From assembly GCA_016124535.1 (NCBI GenBank), contig WGNK01000023.1, forward strand, positions 1-64,000: a DNA stretch of 64,000 nucleotides, written 5' to 3'. The DNA comes from Azospirillum sp. (GTDB taxonomy: Bacteria; Pseudomonadota; Alphaproteobacteria; Azospirillales; Azospirillaceae). Under the pieces are notes generated by a model. It saw only the letters and a list, made by a program, of their open reading frames with translations, was not told the DNA's origin and did no database searches. Shown here one piece after another: positions 1-9,217 of this stretch. Each line of letters opens with the position of its first letter. Within the stretch, counting starts at the first letter, position 1. The position numbers and the translations under genes are program-made.

Positions 1-2
1 AC

Positions 3-203
3 CGCCTGCGGGCCATCCAGCTCAAGCAATGGAAACGTGGAAGGACCATCTTCCGGGAACTGACGGCGATGGGGGTGAAACCCGACCGCGCTGCTCAAGC
101 GGCGGCCAACTGCCGGCGCTGGTGGCGCAACAGCGGCACCAGCCTCAATACCGTCCTCACGATCAGATGGGCCGACCAACTCGGCATGCCCAGACTCGCC
201 TGA
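3..203 (+). CDS. ltrA: Group II intron reverse transcriptase/maturase, C-terminal fragment
   Basis: Sixty-six residues are visible before the TGA; the N-terminus lies before the window. The segment has the typical end of intron-encoded proteins: QLKQWKRGRTIFREL, then a CRRWWRNS motif, then LNTVLTIRWADQLGMPRL. This is the tail of the maturase (domain X)/DNA-binding part, which helps fold the intron RNA and bind target DNA. The reverse-transcriptase domain is not visible. An 18-bp perfect tandem duplication (193-210 and 211-228) covers the stop codon, so the region between the ORF and domain V is not a pristine copy. The family is clear; activity cannot be judged. Confidence 0.85.
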   Translation, partial: RLRAIQLKQWKRGRTIFRELTAMGVKPDRAAQAAANCRRWWRNSGTSLNTVLTIRWADQLGMPRLA

Positions 204-228
204 CCTCAATGACTCGCCTGACCTCAAT
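193..228. repeat. 18-bp perfect tandem duplication
   Basis: The 18-base unit GACTCGCCTGACCTCAAT occurs twice in a row, at 193-210 and 211-228. It spans the maturase stop codon and the linker to domain V. Confidence 0.95.
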
Positions 229-324
229 CTCTCGAACCGCCCGGTGCGGACCCGCATGCCGGGTGGTGTGCCAGGGGAGCGGACATCACGTCCGGCCCCC
301 TATGCCGATTGCGGTGCGCTGTTG

Positions 325-789
325 TTACAGTGCCTGGGCGGCCTTCAGCACGGCATCGACATGGCCGGTGACCTTGACCTTGCGCCACACCGCGCGGACG
401 ATGCCGGCCTCGTCGATCAGGAAGGTGGCGCGGTCGATGCCCATGTATTTGCGGCCATACATGCTTTTTTCGACCCAGCAGCCGTAGCGCTCGGTGACCT
501 CGCCGGTCGGGTCGGACGCGAGCGGGAAGGGCAGTTCGAATTTTCCCTTGAACCTGGCGTGGCTGGCGACGCTGTCCTTGGACACGCCGATCACCACCGC
601 ATCCAATCCCGAGAAATCGGGCAGCTGGTCGCGGAAACCGCAGGCTTCCTTGGTGCAGCCGGGGGTGTCGTCCTTGGGATAGAAGTAGAGCACGATCTTG
701 CGGCCGCGCAGGCCCGCCAGTGACACCGTGCCACCGTCGTCGGTCGCCATGGTGAAGTCGGGGGCTGGGGATCCAGGCTCAACGGTCAT
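325..789 (-). CDS. bcp: Thioredoxin-dependent thiol peroxidase, BCP/PrxQ type
   Basis: A 154-residue peroxiredoxin that reduces hydrogen peroxide and organic hydroperoxides in the cytoplasm. The peroxidatic cysteine sits in DTPGCTKEACGFRD (about residues 42-55), with a second cysteine five residues on, as in the PrxQ/BCP group. Upstream FYPKD and downstream GVSKDS are also typical. Length matches the family (about 150-160). The start codon overlaps the 3' end of glnE by 11 bases, so it is probably translated from the same message. The terminator region that would follow its stop is occupied by the group II intron. Confidence 0.95.
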   Translation of the reverse strand: MTVEPGSPAPDFTMATDDGGTVSLAGLRGRKIVLYFYPKDDTPGCTKEACGFRDQLPDFSGLDAVVIGVSKDSVASHARFKGKFELPFPLASDPTGEVTERYGCWVEKSMYGRKYMGIDRATFLIDEAGIVRAVWRKVKVTGHVDAVLKAAQAL

Positions 790-3781
790 CGGGAGACTCC
801 TTGGCTTCGGGCAGCGGCGGCAGACGGGCCGCCGGCTCTTCGATCAGGCTGCGGTAATGCTGAAAGGCGCGCGCCGCGACCGCCCGGATGCGAGTCTCCA
901 GGACATCGATGGCGAGCGCTTCGGGCTCGGTCGGGAAGGCGGCCCTGGTCAGGCCGGGGGCCAGGGCGGTCGGGATCACCGCCGGCAGCTTCTTGGGTTC
1001 GGTGGTCAGGCGCAGGTAGCCCTGCACCCGCCGCCACAGCCGCTGCGCGGAGATCAGGTCCTCGGCGATCGCCGCATCGAGCAGCCGGCGGCCGGCCAGA
1101 CGATCCAGCGCGGTGACGGTGTCGCTGCTCAGCACATCCGGGTGGTCATGGGCGTGGCGCAGCTGAAGGTACTGGGCGACGAAGCTGACATCGATCATGC
1201 CGCCGCGCAGGTATTTGACATCCCAGGGATTTTTGTTGCCGAATTCGCGGTCGACGCGGCGGCGCATGTCGTCCACGTCGCGCAGCAGGCGATCGGGATC
1301 GCGCGGCTGGGTCAGGCGGTCGCGAATCGCCGCGGCGAGCCGGGTGCGAAAGCTGGCGCTGCCGGCGATCGGCCGTGCGCGGGTCAGCGCCAGGTGTTCC
1401 CAGGTCCAGGCCTGTTCGGTCTGATACTTGACGAAGGCGGCGAAGCTGACCGCCAGCGGCCCGGCATTGCCCGAGGGTCGCAGCCGCATATCGACCTCGT
1501 AGAGCCTGCCTTCGGCGGTCGGCACGGTGATCGCGTTGATCAGGCGCTGGGTCAGCCGGGTGAAATACTCCGACGGTGCGAGCGGCTTGGCACCGTCGGA
1601 CGAGCCGGGCTCGGGCGGCAGGTCGTAGACCACGATCAGGTCGAGGTCGGACTGGGCCGACATCTGGCGGGCGCCGAGCTTGCCCAAGGCCACCACCGCG
1701 ACATCGGAGCCGGGAATGCGGCCGTGCCGGCGGGCGAATTCCACGGTGACCCGGTCGAGCAGCTCGGCGATCACCAGGCAGGCGAGGTCCGACAGGAACT
1801 GGCCGCAGTGATCGCCGTCGGTGATGTTACGCAGAGTGTGCACGCCGGCGCGGAACTTCTGGTCATTGGCCCAACGCCGCGACAACAGCAGAACGTCCTC
1901 GAAATCGCGGGCATCGACCAGTGCCCGTTCCAGCCTGCGCGCCAGGGTCGCGGCGTCGGGCAACGGCTTGAAGAAGCCGTCGAGCAGCACGGCATCGAGC
2001 AGGGGCGCGTTGCGACCCAGGGTCTCGGCCAGCGCCGGCGCCAGGCCCATGATCTCGGCCACCAGATCGAACAGGTTGGGATTGGTGTAGAACAGCGAGA
2101 ACAATTGGACGCCGGCCGGCAACCGGCCGAGGAAGCGGTCGAAATTGGTCAGGGTGGTGTCGGGGGCGGGCGTTCGGGCAAAGGCCCGGAGCAGGGTCGG
2201 GCCAAGCTCGGTCAGCAATTCGCGCGCCCGCGCGCTGCGCACCGCCCGGTATCGGCCGCGATGCCAGTTGGCGACCGTCGAGATCACCGCCGAGGGATTG
2301 GCGTAGCCGAGCTGGTGCAGGGTTTCGCTGGTGCGCGGATCGTCCTCGGTGCCGGTGAAGACCAGGCTGCCGGGTTCGGCGAGCGCCGGCGCCTCTTCGA
2401 ACAATTCGGCGTAGTGGGTCTCGACGGTGGCCAGATGGCTCAGCAATTCGCGCCGGAACGGCGCCGGACCATCGTAGCCGAGGAACGCCGCCAGGGCCGC
2501 GACGCCGGCATCGGTGGCGGGCAGGCTGTGGGTCTGCAGGTCGTCGATCATCTGCAGGCGGTGTTCGACCTGGCGCAGGAAATGGTAGGCGGCGACCAGA
2601 TCGTCGGCGACCGCGGCGGTGACGCGGCCGGTGTCGACCAGGGCCGCCAGCGCCAGGCAGGTCGGCGCCACCCGGACCCGGTCGTCCCGACCGCCAAAGA
2701 TCAACTGCTGGGTCTGGGCGAAGAACTCGATCTCGCGGATGCCGCCGCGCCCGAGCTTGATGTTGTGGCCTTCGATCGCGATCGTGCCGTGGCCCTTATG
2801 GGCATTGATCTGGCGCTTGATCGAATGGATGTCCCGGATCGCGGCGAAATCGAGATTGCGCCGCCACACGAAGGGCCGCAGCGAATCGAGGAACTGTCGC
2901 CCGGCTTCGAGGTCGCCGGCCACGGCGCGCGCCTTGATCAGCGCGGCGCGTTCCCAGTTCTGACCGAAGCCGGCGTAGTAGAGCTCGGCGGCGGCGACCG
3001 AAACTGCGGGCGGGGTGGCGCCGGGGTCCGGGCGCAGGCGGAGATCGGTCCGGAAAACATAGCCGTCGCGGGTTCGTTCCTCCATAATGCGAACCAGATC
3101 GCGGGCAAGGCGAATGAAGATCGGTGCCAGCTCCTGGTTCGCCGGTGCGCTCGCCCGCTCGGCGTCGTAGAGCACGATCAAATCGATATCGCTGGAATAG
3201 TTGAGTTCGAAGCCGCCGAATTTGCCCATGGCGAGGATGATCAGCCCCGATGACCGCTCCGGGTCATGCGGATCGGCGACCCGGAGTTTTCCGGCAGCCG
3301 CTGCACGCGTCAGCAGATGGCCGGCGGCGAGCCGCAGCGCCAGTTCGGCGAAGGCGCTGAGGGCGCCGGTGACCCGCTCCAGCGGCCACGCTCCGGCCAG
3401 GTCGGCCAGGGCGGTCAACAGCGCCACCTGGCGCTTGGCGCTGCGCAAACCCGCCATCAGCCGGTTGGTGTCGGTCTCGCCGCGCTGGTCGCGCTGCACG
3501 GTGGCGAGCAGCCGGTCGAAGCCGGGATCGAAGCCGTCGCGGAGCAGGCGGCAGATGAACCCTTGCTCGCGCAGCAGTAATTGGCCCAGATACGGGCTGC
3601 AGCCGAACACGCCGTCGAGCAATTTTCGACCCTGGGGATCGTCGAGCAGGGCCAGCGCGGTCGCCTTGGTTGCGGCGTCCGCCTCTGCCGCGTGCTCGCG
3701 CCAGCGGCCGATACCAATCTCGGCGAGGGCCGGGTCGCCCGGACGGGGCAGCGGCGACGACAGGGCGAGGGTCGATTCCAT
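779..3781 (-). CDS. glnE: Bifunctional glutamine synthetase adenylyltransferase/deadenylase
   Basis: About 1000 residues. The enzyme attaches AMP to, and removes it from, glutamine synthetase in response to PII signalling, so it controls nitrogen assimilation. Two nucleotidyltransferase domains are visible: the N-terminal one has YSSDIDLIVLYD and GRGGIREIEFF, and the C-terminal one has QSDLDLIVVYD. Each supplies the paired Asp metal ligands, and full length is normal for GlnE. I take the ATG at 3781; an in-frame TTG at 3817 would add 12 residues, and neither has a clear Shine-Dalgarno. bcp follows with an 11-base overlap. The AsmA-like gene is divergent about 70 bases away. Confidence 0.95.
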   Translation of the reverse strand: MESTLALSSPLPRPGDPALAEIGIGRWREHAAEADAATKATALALLDDPQGRKLLDGVFGCSPYLGQLLLREQGFICRLLRDGFDPGFDRLLATVQRDQRGETDTNRLMAGLRSAKRQVALLTALADLAGAWPLERVTGALSAFAELALRLAAGHLLTRAAAAGKLRVADPHDPERSSGLIILAMGKFGGFELNYSSDIDLIVLYDAERASAPANQELAPIFIRLARDLVRIMEERTRDGYVFRTDLRLRPDPGATPPAVSVAAAELYYAGFGQNWERAALIKARAVAGDLEAGRQFLDSLRPFVWRRNLDFAAIRDIHSIKRQINAHKGHGTIAIEGHNIKLGRGGIREIEFFAQTQQLIFGGRDDRVRVAPTCLALAALVDTGRVTAAVADDLVAAYHFLRQVEHRLQMIDDLQTHSLPATDAGVAALAAFLGYDGPAPFRRELLSHLATVETHYAELFEEAPALAEPGSLVFTGTEDDPRTSETLHQLGYANPSAVISTVANWHRGRYRAVRSARARELLTELGPTLLRAFARTPAPDTTLTNFDRFLGRLPAGVQLFSLFYTNPNLFDLVAEIMGLAPALAETLGRNAPLLDAVLLDGFFKPLPDAATLARRLERALVDARDFEDVLLLSRRWANDQKFRAGVHTLRNITDGDHCGQFLSDLACLVIAELLDRVTVEFARRHGRIPGSDVAVVALGKLGARQMSAQSDLDLIVVYDLPPEPGSSDGAKPLAPSEYFTRLTQRLINAITVPTAEGRLYEVDMRLRPSGNAGPLAVSFAAFVKYQTEQAWTWEHLALTRARPIAGSASFRTRLAAAIRDRLTQPRDPDRLLRDVDDMRRRVDREFGNKNPWDVKYLRGGMIDVSFVAQYLQLRHAHDHPDVLSSDTVTALDRLAGRRLLDAAIAEDLISAQRLWRRVQGYLRLTTEPKKLPAVIPTALAPGLTRAAFPTEPEALAIDVLETRIRAVAARAFQHYRSLIEEPAARLPPLPEAKESPDDR

Positions 3782-3850
3782 GACGTCGAGAGTGCTCGCT
3801 TGGGCCTGCCTGGTCAATCAGCCGCGGGCGATCGCTGCCGCGACGGAGCG

Positions 3851-6800
3851 ATGATGAGGTCGGCCGCCTTTGGGGTGCTTCGGGTCGTCGCCTGGCTGTT
3901 CGGCGGTGCGGTCGCGCTGGCGGCGATTCTGGTCGGGCGGTTGGCGCTCGGCCCGATCGATCTGGCGCCGCTGACGCCCTATCTCGAAGCCGCCCTGCAT
4001 GACCCGCAGGACCGCTTCGCCATCTCGATCGGTGCCACTACGCTGGCCTTGAATGCCGAAAGAGGTGCGGTTTCGATTGCCGCCCGCGAGGTCAGGGCGG
4101 TCGCGGCCGATGGTGCGGTGATCGCGGCGGTGCCGGAGCTCGGGATCGGCCTGTCTGGTCTGGCGCTGCTCCGCGGTCAATTGGCGCCGACCCGTTTTGA
4201 GGTCCGGCGTCCGCGCTTGCGGGTGATGCGATCGGAAACCGGCGCCTTCTCGTTCGACATTGCCGACGAGAGCCCGGCGACCGACCAGAATCCGGCCGCC
4301 GAACAGAACCCCGCCGCCGATCAGGCCGTCGGGACCAGCCTGACCGCCGGCCTCTTCGATGCGCTGCGCCGGCCGCCGGAATCGGGAACGCCGCTCGGCC
4401 TGCTGGCCGAAGTCCGGGTGGTCGCGGCCGAAATGACGGTCGACGACCGCCAGCTCGGGCTCTCGTGGCGGATGCCGCGGGCCGATCTTACGCTGCGCCG
4501 CGACGTCGACGGGATCGATGGGGCCGGCCATCTCAGCGTCCGGCTCGGCGAAACCACGACCACAGTCGACGGGACGGTGCACTACCACAGCGCCGCGGCG
4601 ACGACCGCGGTCGACCTGCGCTTTCACGGAGTGGCGCCCTCGGCGCTGGCGGTGCTGTCGGCCGAGCTGGCCCCGGCGAAGCGGCTCGCGGTGCCGCTCG
4701 ACGGCCGTCTGACGGTCCGGCTCGACCGCACCTTCGCGCCGACCAGGGCCGAATTCCGGCTGTCCGGCGGTGCCGGCACGCTGGCTTTGCCGGCGCAATT
4801 CGGCGGTGATCTCGCGGTCCGGTCACTGGCGGTGGCCGGCGGGCTCGATTTCACCGCCCGGCGGCTCGAGGTTGCCACCTTCGACGCCCAATTTGCCCGG
4901 CCGGGATTGGCGTTGCGCGGCCACGGCAGTTTGGCCGAGGCATCGGGCGGGGTGGCCGGCGGGTTCCATCTCGAAACCGCGGTCGGCTCCCGCCGGCCGA
5001 TTTTCGATCTCGAACTGGCGGCGAAGGACGGCGCTCGTCCCGCCACCGCGGCTTTGACCCTGCGGGACGTCGAACCGGCGCAATGGGCGGCGCTGGCGCC
5101 GGTGCTGAGCCCGCTGGCGCCGGCGGCGTTTCCGGTCTCCGGCCGGGTCGAAGCCGAGCTCGGCGACGGTTTCGCGGTGGCTTCGGTCAAGTTCGATCTC
5201 AGTGCCACCCCGGGATTTCTGGTGCTGCCGTCCCTCTATCCGCAGCCGGTCAAGCTGCAGGAGGTGCTGCTGCGCGGCGCGGTCGCCCAGCCGGGGGCGG
5301 CGGTCCCCGACCGTCTGGTGCTCGACGAATTCACGGTCGATTTCGGCGGCCCCCGCCTGACCGCCAGCGGCACGGTGGCGAAGGACGGCGAGCGCCTCGC
5401 GCTGACCGGCGGGATCACCGCACAGGATGTCGCGATCGATCGCCTGCCGGCGCTGTGGCCCAAACCGGTTGGGCGCAATGCCCGTGACTGGATCACCGCC
5501 AATCTGAGCCACGGCATGGTCGAAACCGCCTGGCTCAAGGTCGTGGGCTCGGCGCCGCTTGCCGATCCCGGCGAGATACTGGCCAGCACGCTCGACGGCG
5601 GTCTGACCGTCCGCGATGTCACTGCCCATTATTTCGGTGCGCTGCCGCCAGCGACCGCGATTTCCGGCCGGGCCACCACCGATGGCCGCTCGTTTATCCT
5701 GAAGACCACCGGCGGCCGGATCGGCGATCTGGTGCTGTTGCCCGGCCGGATCGAGGTCAGCAAACTCGACACGCCCCAGGAATATATCGACATCGATGTG
5801 CCGGTGAATGGCCCACTGAGCACCGCTCTGGCTGTGATCGACGCACCGCCGCTCGGCTATGCCCGCAAATTCCACATCGATCCCGCCCGCACCGATGGAA
5901 GTGCGGTATCGCGGGTTCATTTTTACTTTCCGCTGATCAAGCGCCTTGAAGTCGAGGACATCGAGGTTTCGGCGAGTTCGACAATCAAGGGTGCGGTGAT
6001 CCCCGACATCTTGCCGGGCCTCTCGGTCAGTGCCGGCGACGCCAAGCTCGAACTCGACCGCAAGGGCATGACCATCGCGGGCCGCGCCCGGCTCAACGGC
6101 CTTCCGGCCGGGGTCGAGTGGCGCGAGGCCTTCGCCGACGATGCTCCAATTTCCACCCGCATCGCGGTCCAGGGGCGGCCGGAGGCCGCCGAGCTGGAGC
6201 GATTCGGGCTGGTGCTGGCGCCCTATGTCACTGGCACCATCGGGGCGGATGCGGTCTTTACCATCGATCGTGCCCGTACCAATGCGATCGTGGCCAACCT
6301 GAACTTTGACAAGAGCGAGCTCCGGCTGCCCGAACTGGATTGGCGCAAGCCCCCCGGCGCAGCGGCAACCGGCCGGATCAGCGCCCGGTTCCTCACCGGC
6401 AAATCGGTCGTGGTCAATGACTTCGCCCTCAAGGGCAGTGGTTTCGACGCCGCCGGTAACGCCGTCCTGGCGCCGGCAGGCAAGGAACTCCAGCGGATCC
6501 AGCTGTCGCGCCTGGTGCTGGGCGAATCCGACGTCCAGGTCGAGGCCAAGCCGCTGGATGGACAAGGCGGCGGCATGGCGCTGTCGGTCTATGGCGCCCG
6601 TTTCGATGCCCGACCGTTCCTGAAGAAGCGCGATCGCACCGCCGGCAAGCCGCCGGAGGCGGAGACGCCGGGGCCGCCGCTACGGGTGTCGCTGCAGGTC
6701 GACCGCCTGATCACCGGCGACGATGGCCGGGCGTTGCGCCAGGTGCTGGCGGATTTGCGCCGTGGTGCCGGCGGCTGGAACTATGCCGAAGTTGCCGGCC

Positions 6801-7552
6801 GGGTCGGCAACGGCTCCGCCCGGATGTCGTTGAGCTATCGCCCCGAGGGGGGCAGCAACCGGCTGCGGCTGGTCGGCGACGACCTGGGTGCGCTGCTGCG
6901 GGCTGTCGATGTCACGGACTCGGTGGAGGGCGGCCAGTTCAGCCTGACCGGTTCGGGCGACCTCGGGGCGCCGAGACAGACGCTCGCCGGGCGGCTGGAG
7001 GCCGGTGATTACCGTCTGGTCCGTGCGCCGATCATGGCGCGCTTGCTCAATGCCCTTTCGGTTACCGGGCTGATCGAGCTGCTGAGCGGCGAAGGCATTT
7101 CGTTTTCCCGCCTGGTCGGAGACTTTCGTCTGAGCGGCGATACCCTGGACCTCAGCCAAGTGGCGACGTCCGGTGCCGCGCTGGGGTTGACCATGGACGG
7201 GCGGGTTGATCTGGCGCGCGACAGCCTCGACGTCGAGGGGACGATCGTCCCGGTCTACGGCTTCAACCGGATCATCGGCATGATTCCCCTGATCGGCGAT
7301 TTGCTCAGCGGTGGCGCCGGACAGGGTATCTTCGCCGCCGCATACTATGTCAGCGGGCCGCTCAGCGACCCCGGGGTCAGCGTCAACCCGTTGTCGATGC
7401 TGGCGCCCGGATTCTTGCGCAATCTGTTCTTCCTCGGCGGCACCGCCGACGGGGTGCCGGAAGCCGGACGCAGCAAGGCGCTGGGTGCCGCCGCGGGTGA
7501 GGACACCAAGGATGGCGGCGCCGCCGCAACGCCGCAACAGAACCGACCTTAA
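3851..7552 (+). CDS. AsmA-like/YhdP-family (DUF3971) envelope protein
   Basis: About 1233 residues. One N-terminal membrane segment (roughly residues 10-35, rich in Ala/Val/Leu) anchors a long periplasmic body built mostly of beta-strand-like repeats. The C-terminal part (GFNRIIGMIPLIGDLLSGG, then AAYYVSGPLSDP) is the AsmA_2 region shared by YhdP and similar proteins. Relatives bridge the inner and outer membrane and move phospholipids; that role is known for the family and only inferred here. A Pro/Ala/Gln-rich stretch (about residues 146-160) repeats NPAA(E/D)Q and looks like a disordered linker. Two adjacent ATG codons (3851, 3854) could serve as start. Confidence 0.85.
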   Translation: MMRSAAFGVLRVVAWLFGGAVALAAILVGRLALGPIDLAPLTPYLEAALHDPQDRFAISIGATTLALNAERGAVSIAAREVRAVAADGAVIAAVPELGIGLSGLALLRGQLAPTRFEVRRPRLRVMRSETGAFSFDIADESPATDQNPAAEQNPAADQAVGTSLTAGLFDALRRPPESGTPLGLLAEVRVVAAEMTVDDRQLGLSWRMPRADLTLRRDVDGIDGAGHLSVRLGETTTTVDGTVHYHSAAATTAVDLRFHGVAPSALAVLSAELAPAKRLAVPLDGRLTVRLDRTFAPTRAEFRLSGGAGTLALPAQFGGDLAVRSLAVAGGLDFTARRLEVATFDAQFARPGLALRGHGSLAEASGGVAGGFHLETAVGSRRPIFDLELAAKDGARPATAALTLRDVEPAQWAALAPVLSPLAPAAFPVSGRVEAELGDGFAVASVKFDLSATPGFLVLPSLYPQPVKLQEVLLRGAVAQPGAAVPDRLVLDEFTVDFGGPRLTASGTVAKDGERLALTGGITAQDVAIDRLPALWPKPVGRNARDWITANLSHGMVETAWLKVVGSAPLADPGEILASTLDGGLTVRDVTAHYFGALPPATAISGRATTDGRSFILKTTGGRIGDLVLLPGRIEVSKLDTPQEYIDIDVPVNGPLSTALAVIDAPPLGYARKFHIDPARTDGSAVSRVHFYFPLIKRLEVEDIEVSASSTIKGAVIPDILPGLSVSAGDAKLELDRKGMTIAGRARLNGLPAGVEWREAFADDAPISTRIAVQGRPEAAELERFGLVLAPYVTGTIGADAVFTIDRARTNAIVANLNFDKSELRLPELDWRKPPGAAATGRISARFLTGKSVVVNDFALKGSGFDAAGNAVLAPAGKELQRIQLSRLVLGESDVQVEAKPLDGQGGGMALSVYGARFDARPFLKKRDRTAGKPPEAETPGPPLRVSLQVDRLITGDDGRALRQVLADLRRGAGGWNYAEVAGRVGNGSARMSLSYRPEGGSNRLRLVGDDLGALLRAVDVTDSVEGGQFSLTGSGDLGAPRQTLAGRLEAGDYRLVRAPIMARLLNALSVTGLIELLSGEGISFSRLVGDFRLSGDTLDLSQVATSGAALGLTMDGRVDLARDSLDVEGTIVPVYGFNRIIGMIPLIGDLLSGGAGQGIFAAAYYVSGPLSDPGVSVNPLSMLAPGFLRNLFFLGGTADGVPEAGRSKALGAAAGEDTKDGGAAATPQQNRP

Positions 7553-7618
7553 TCAAATCGCTGGCCTTCGCTGTTGCATGCACTGTTGTGCTTCGGCAAT
7601 CTGGCGGCGGCAGCGGAC

Positions 7619-9217
7619 ATGGAGGGTGGGGTGGACAACGGCGGTCGCCGGGGATTCGACCTGGAGGAACTGAGGCCGGCGCGGCTGAGCTTGAGCCGAC
7701 GTCACTTCGTCCGCGGGATCTCGGCGCTGGGGATCGGGCTCGGCGCCGCTGGCGTGCTGGACGGCCGGGCGCTGGCCGCCGATGGTGCGCCCAAACGCGG
7801 CGGCATCCTCAAGGTCGCGATCTCGCCCGCGAATACGCTGGATCCGGTGCAATTGGTGGCGCCGGGTGCGATCGCGCTGATCCAGCAGGTTGCGGAGTAT
7901 CTGGTCAGGGTCGAGCCGGATCTCACGCTGCGGCCGGTTCTGGCGACCTCGTGGACCGCCTCCGACGATGGCCGGGTGTGGAGCTTCGAGCTGCGCCAAG
8001 GTGTGCGCTTCCACGACGGCCGGACTCTGAGCGCGAGCGATGTGGTCGCCAGCTTTGCGCGCCTGGTCGATCGTGCCAATCCGACTCCGACGTCCAGCCT
8101 GCTGTCGTTCCTGAGCCGGGACGGCATCGTCCGGGTCGACGACGCCAACGTCGAATTCCGCCTTGATCGCCCGGTCGCCAATTTTCCCTATTATACCCAG
8201 CTCGCCAACGCGGTGATTCTGCCCTCCGACTATGCCGGCCGCTTTGGCGAGAAGGCGGTCGGCACCGGGCCTTACCGGCTGCTCACCTACAGCACCAAGA
8301 TCGGCGCCCGCCTGGAGCGCAACCCGGACTATTGGGGCGCGCCCGAGCCCTATGTCGACGGCATCGAGATGCTGATCTTCGAAACCGCGGCGCAGATGCC
8401 TCTGGCGCTCCAGAGCGGCGCCGTCCATATCGTCCACCAGCTGAGCTATCTGGAAGCCCTGGCGCTGCTTGACGATCCGGCGATCAATCTGATCGAGACC
8501 AATTCCGCCGACCACCGCCAGCTGCACATGCGCTGTGACGTGAAGCCGTTCAACGACCCGCGGGTCCGTCGGGCGGTGGCGCTGTGTCTCAACCGGCCGG
8601 GACTGGTGGCCGGCCTTTTGGGCGGACACGGCTCGATTGCCAACGACCACCCGATTGCCTCGCTCTATCCCGAACGCGTGACGTTGGAGCAGCGGGTTGC
8701 CGATCGCGACCAGGCCAAGGCGCTGCTGGTCGAGGCCGGCTATGCCAGCGGCTTCGACATCGATCTCTACACCCACCAATTTCTCGATCTGCCCCAATAC
8801 GCCGCGGTGATTCCGCAGATGCTGGCGGCGGTCGGCATCCGGGTTCGCCCCAAGGTCGAACCGACCAGCCTCTACTACAGCCACTGGACCGAAGTTCCGT
8901 TCGGCCTGACCGAATGGACCAGCCGGCCGGCGGTTGATCAGCTGCTGGCCCTGGCCTTTGCCGGGTCGGCGCCGTGGAATGCCGCGCATTGGAAAAACCC
9001 GGATTTCGACGCCTTGCTCGCCGACTTCCAGGCCGAACCGGACCTGAACCGGCGCGCCGAGCTGGCGACCGGCATGGCACGCCTGCTCAACGACGAAGTG
9101 CCGGCGGTGATCGCCTATTTCGTCAAGACCCTGCGCGCGGCCAATGGCCGGGTGCGCGGGCTCACCGGCAACCTGGCCAATTCCTTGGATCTCAGCGGAG
9201 TCTGGCTCGATGTCTGA
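7619..9217 (+). CDS. ABC-type oligopeptide/dipeptide substrate-binding protein (SBP_bac_5), Tat-exported
   Basis: About 532 residues. The twin-arginine signal SRRHFVRGISALGIGLG lies near residues 28-44 and is followed by an AxA-like cleavage site (RALAAD). The mature part starts with PKRGGILKVAIS and has the family pattern SFELRQGVRFHDG and VGTGPYRL. It should bind peptides, nickel chelates or similar solutes in the periplasm. No permease or ATPase genes are next to it, so the transporter partner is elsewhere or the protein has another job. The start is uncertain: ATG 7619 is used here, while GTG 7631 has GGAGG five bases upstream. The downstream deacetylase overlaps by 8 bases. Confidence 0.85.
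   Translation: MEGGVDNGGRRGFDLEELRPARLSLSRRHFVRGISALGIGLGAAGVLDGRALAADGAPKRGGILKVAISPANTLDPVQLVAPGAIALIQQVAEYLVRVEPDLTLRPVLATSWTASDDGRVWSFELRQGVRFHDGRTLSASDVVASFARLVDRANPTPTSSLLSFLSRDGIVRVDDANVEFRLDRPVANFPYYTQLANAVILPSDYAGRFGEKAVGTGPYRLLTYSTKIGARLERNPDYWGAPEPYVDGIEMLIFETAAQMPLALQSGAVHIVHQLSYLEALALLDDPAINLIETNSADHRQLHMRCDVKPFNDPRVRRAVALCLNRPGLVAGLLGGHGSIANDHPIASLYPERVTLEQRVADRDQAKALLVEAGYASGFDIDLYTHQFLDLPQYAAVIPQMLAAVGIRVRPKVEPTSLYYSHWTEVPFGLTEWTSRPAVDQLLALAFAGSAPWNAAHWKNPDFDALLADFQAEPDLNRRAELATGMARLLNDEVPAVIAYFVKTLRAANGRVRGLTGNLANSLDLSGVWLDV

Larger units (their letters stand above)
1..310 (+). mobile_element. Group II intron, 3' end (truncated by window edge)
   Basis: The window opens inside a group II intron. 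The C-terminal maturase codons (3-203) are followed by a stem-loop that fits domain V. In it, ACCGCCCGG near 236-244 pairs with CCGGGTGGT near 259-267, with a short inner TGCG/CGCA stem between. A domain VI-like helix follows (GGGGAGCGGAC with GTCCGGCCCC) with an unpaired A near the end. The intron 3' end should lie near 308-310, about 15 bases from the bcp stop codon on the opposite strand. The exact 3' splice point is inferred. Domains I-IV and most of the protein lie outside the window, so I cannot say whether the element is intact. Confidence 0.75.

Noticed and set aside
698..3253. 851-residue frame on the plus strand opposite glnE
   Set aside because: It is a shadow of the GC-rich glnE gene: low-complexity Gly/Arg/Gln/Asp composition, no domain, no ribosome site.
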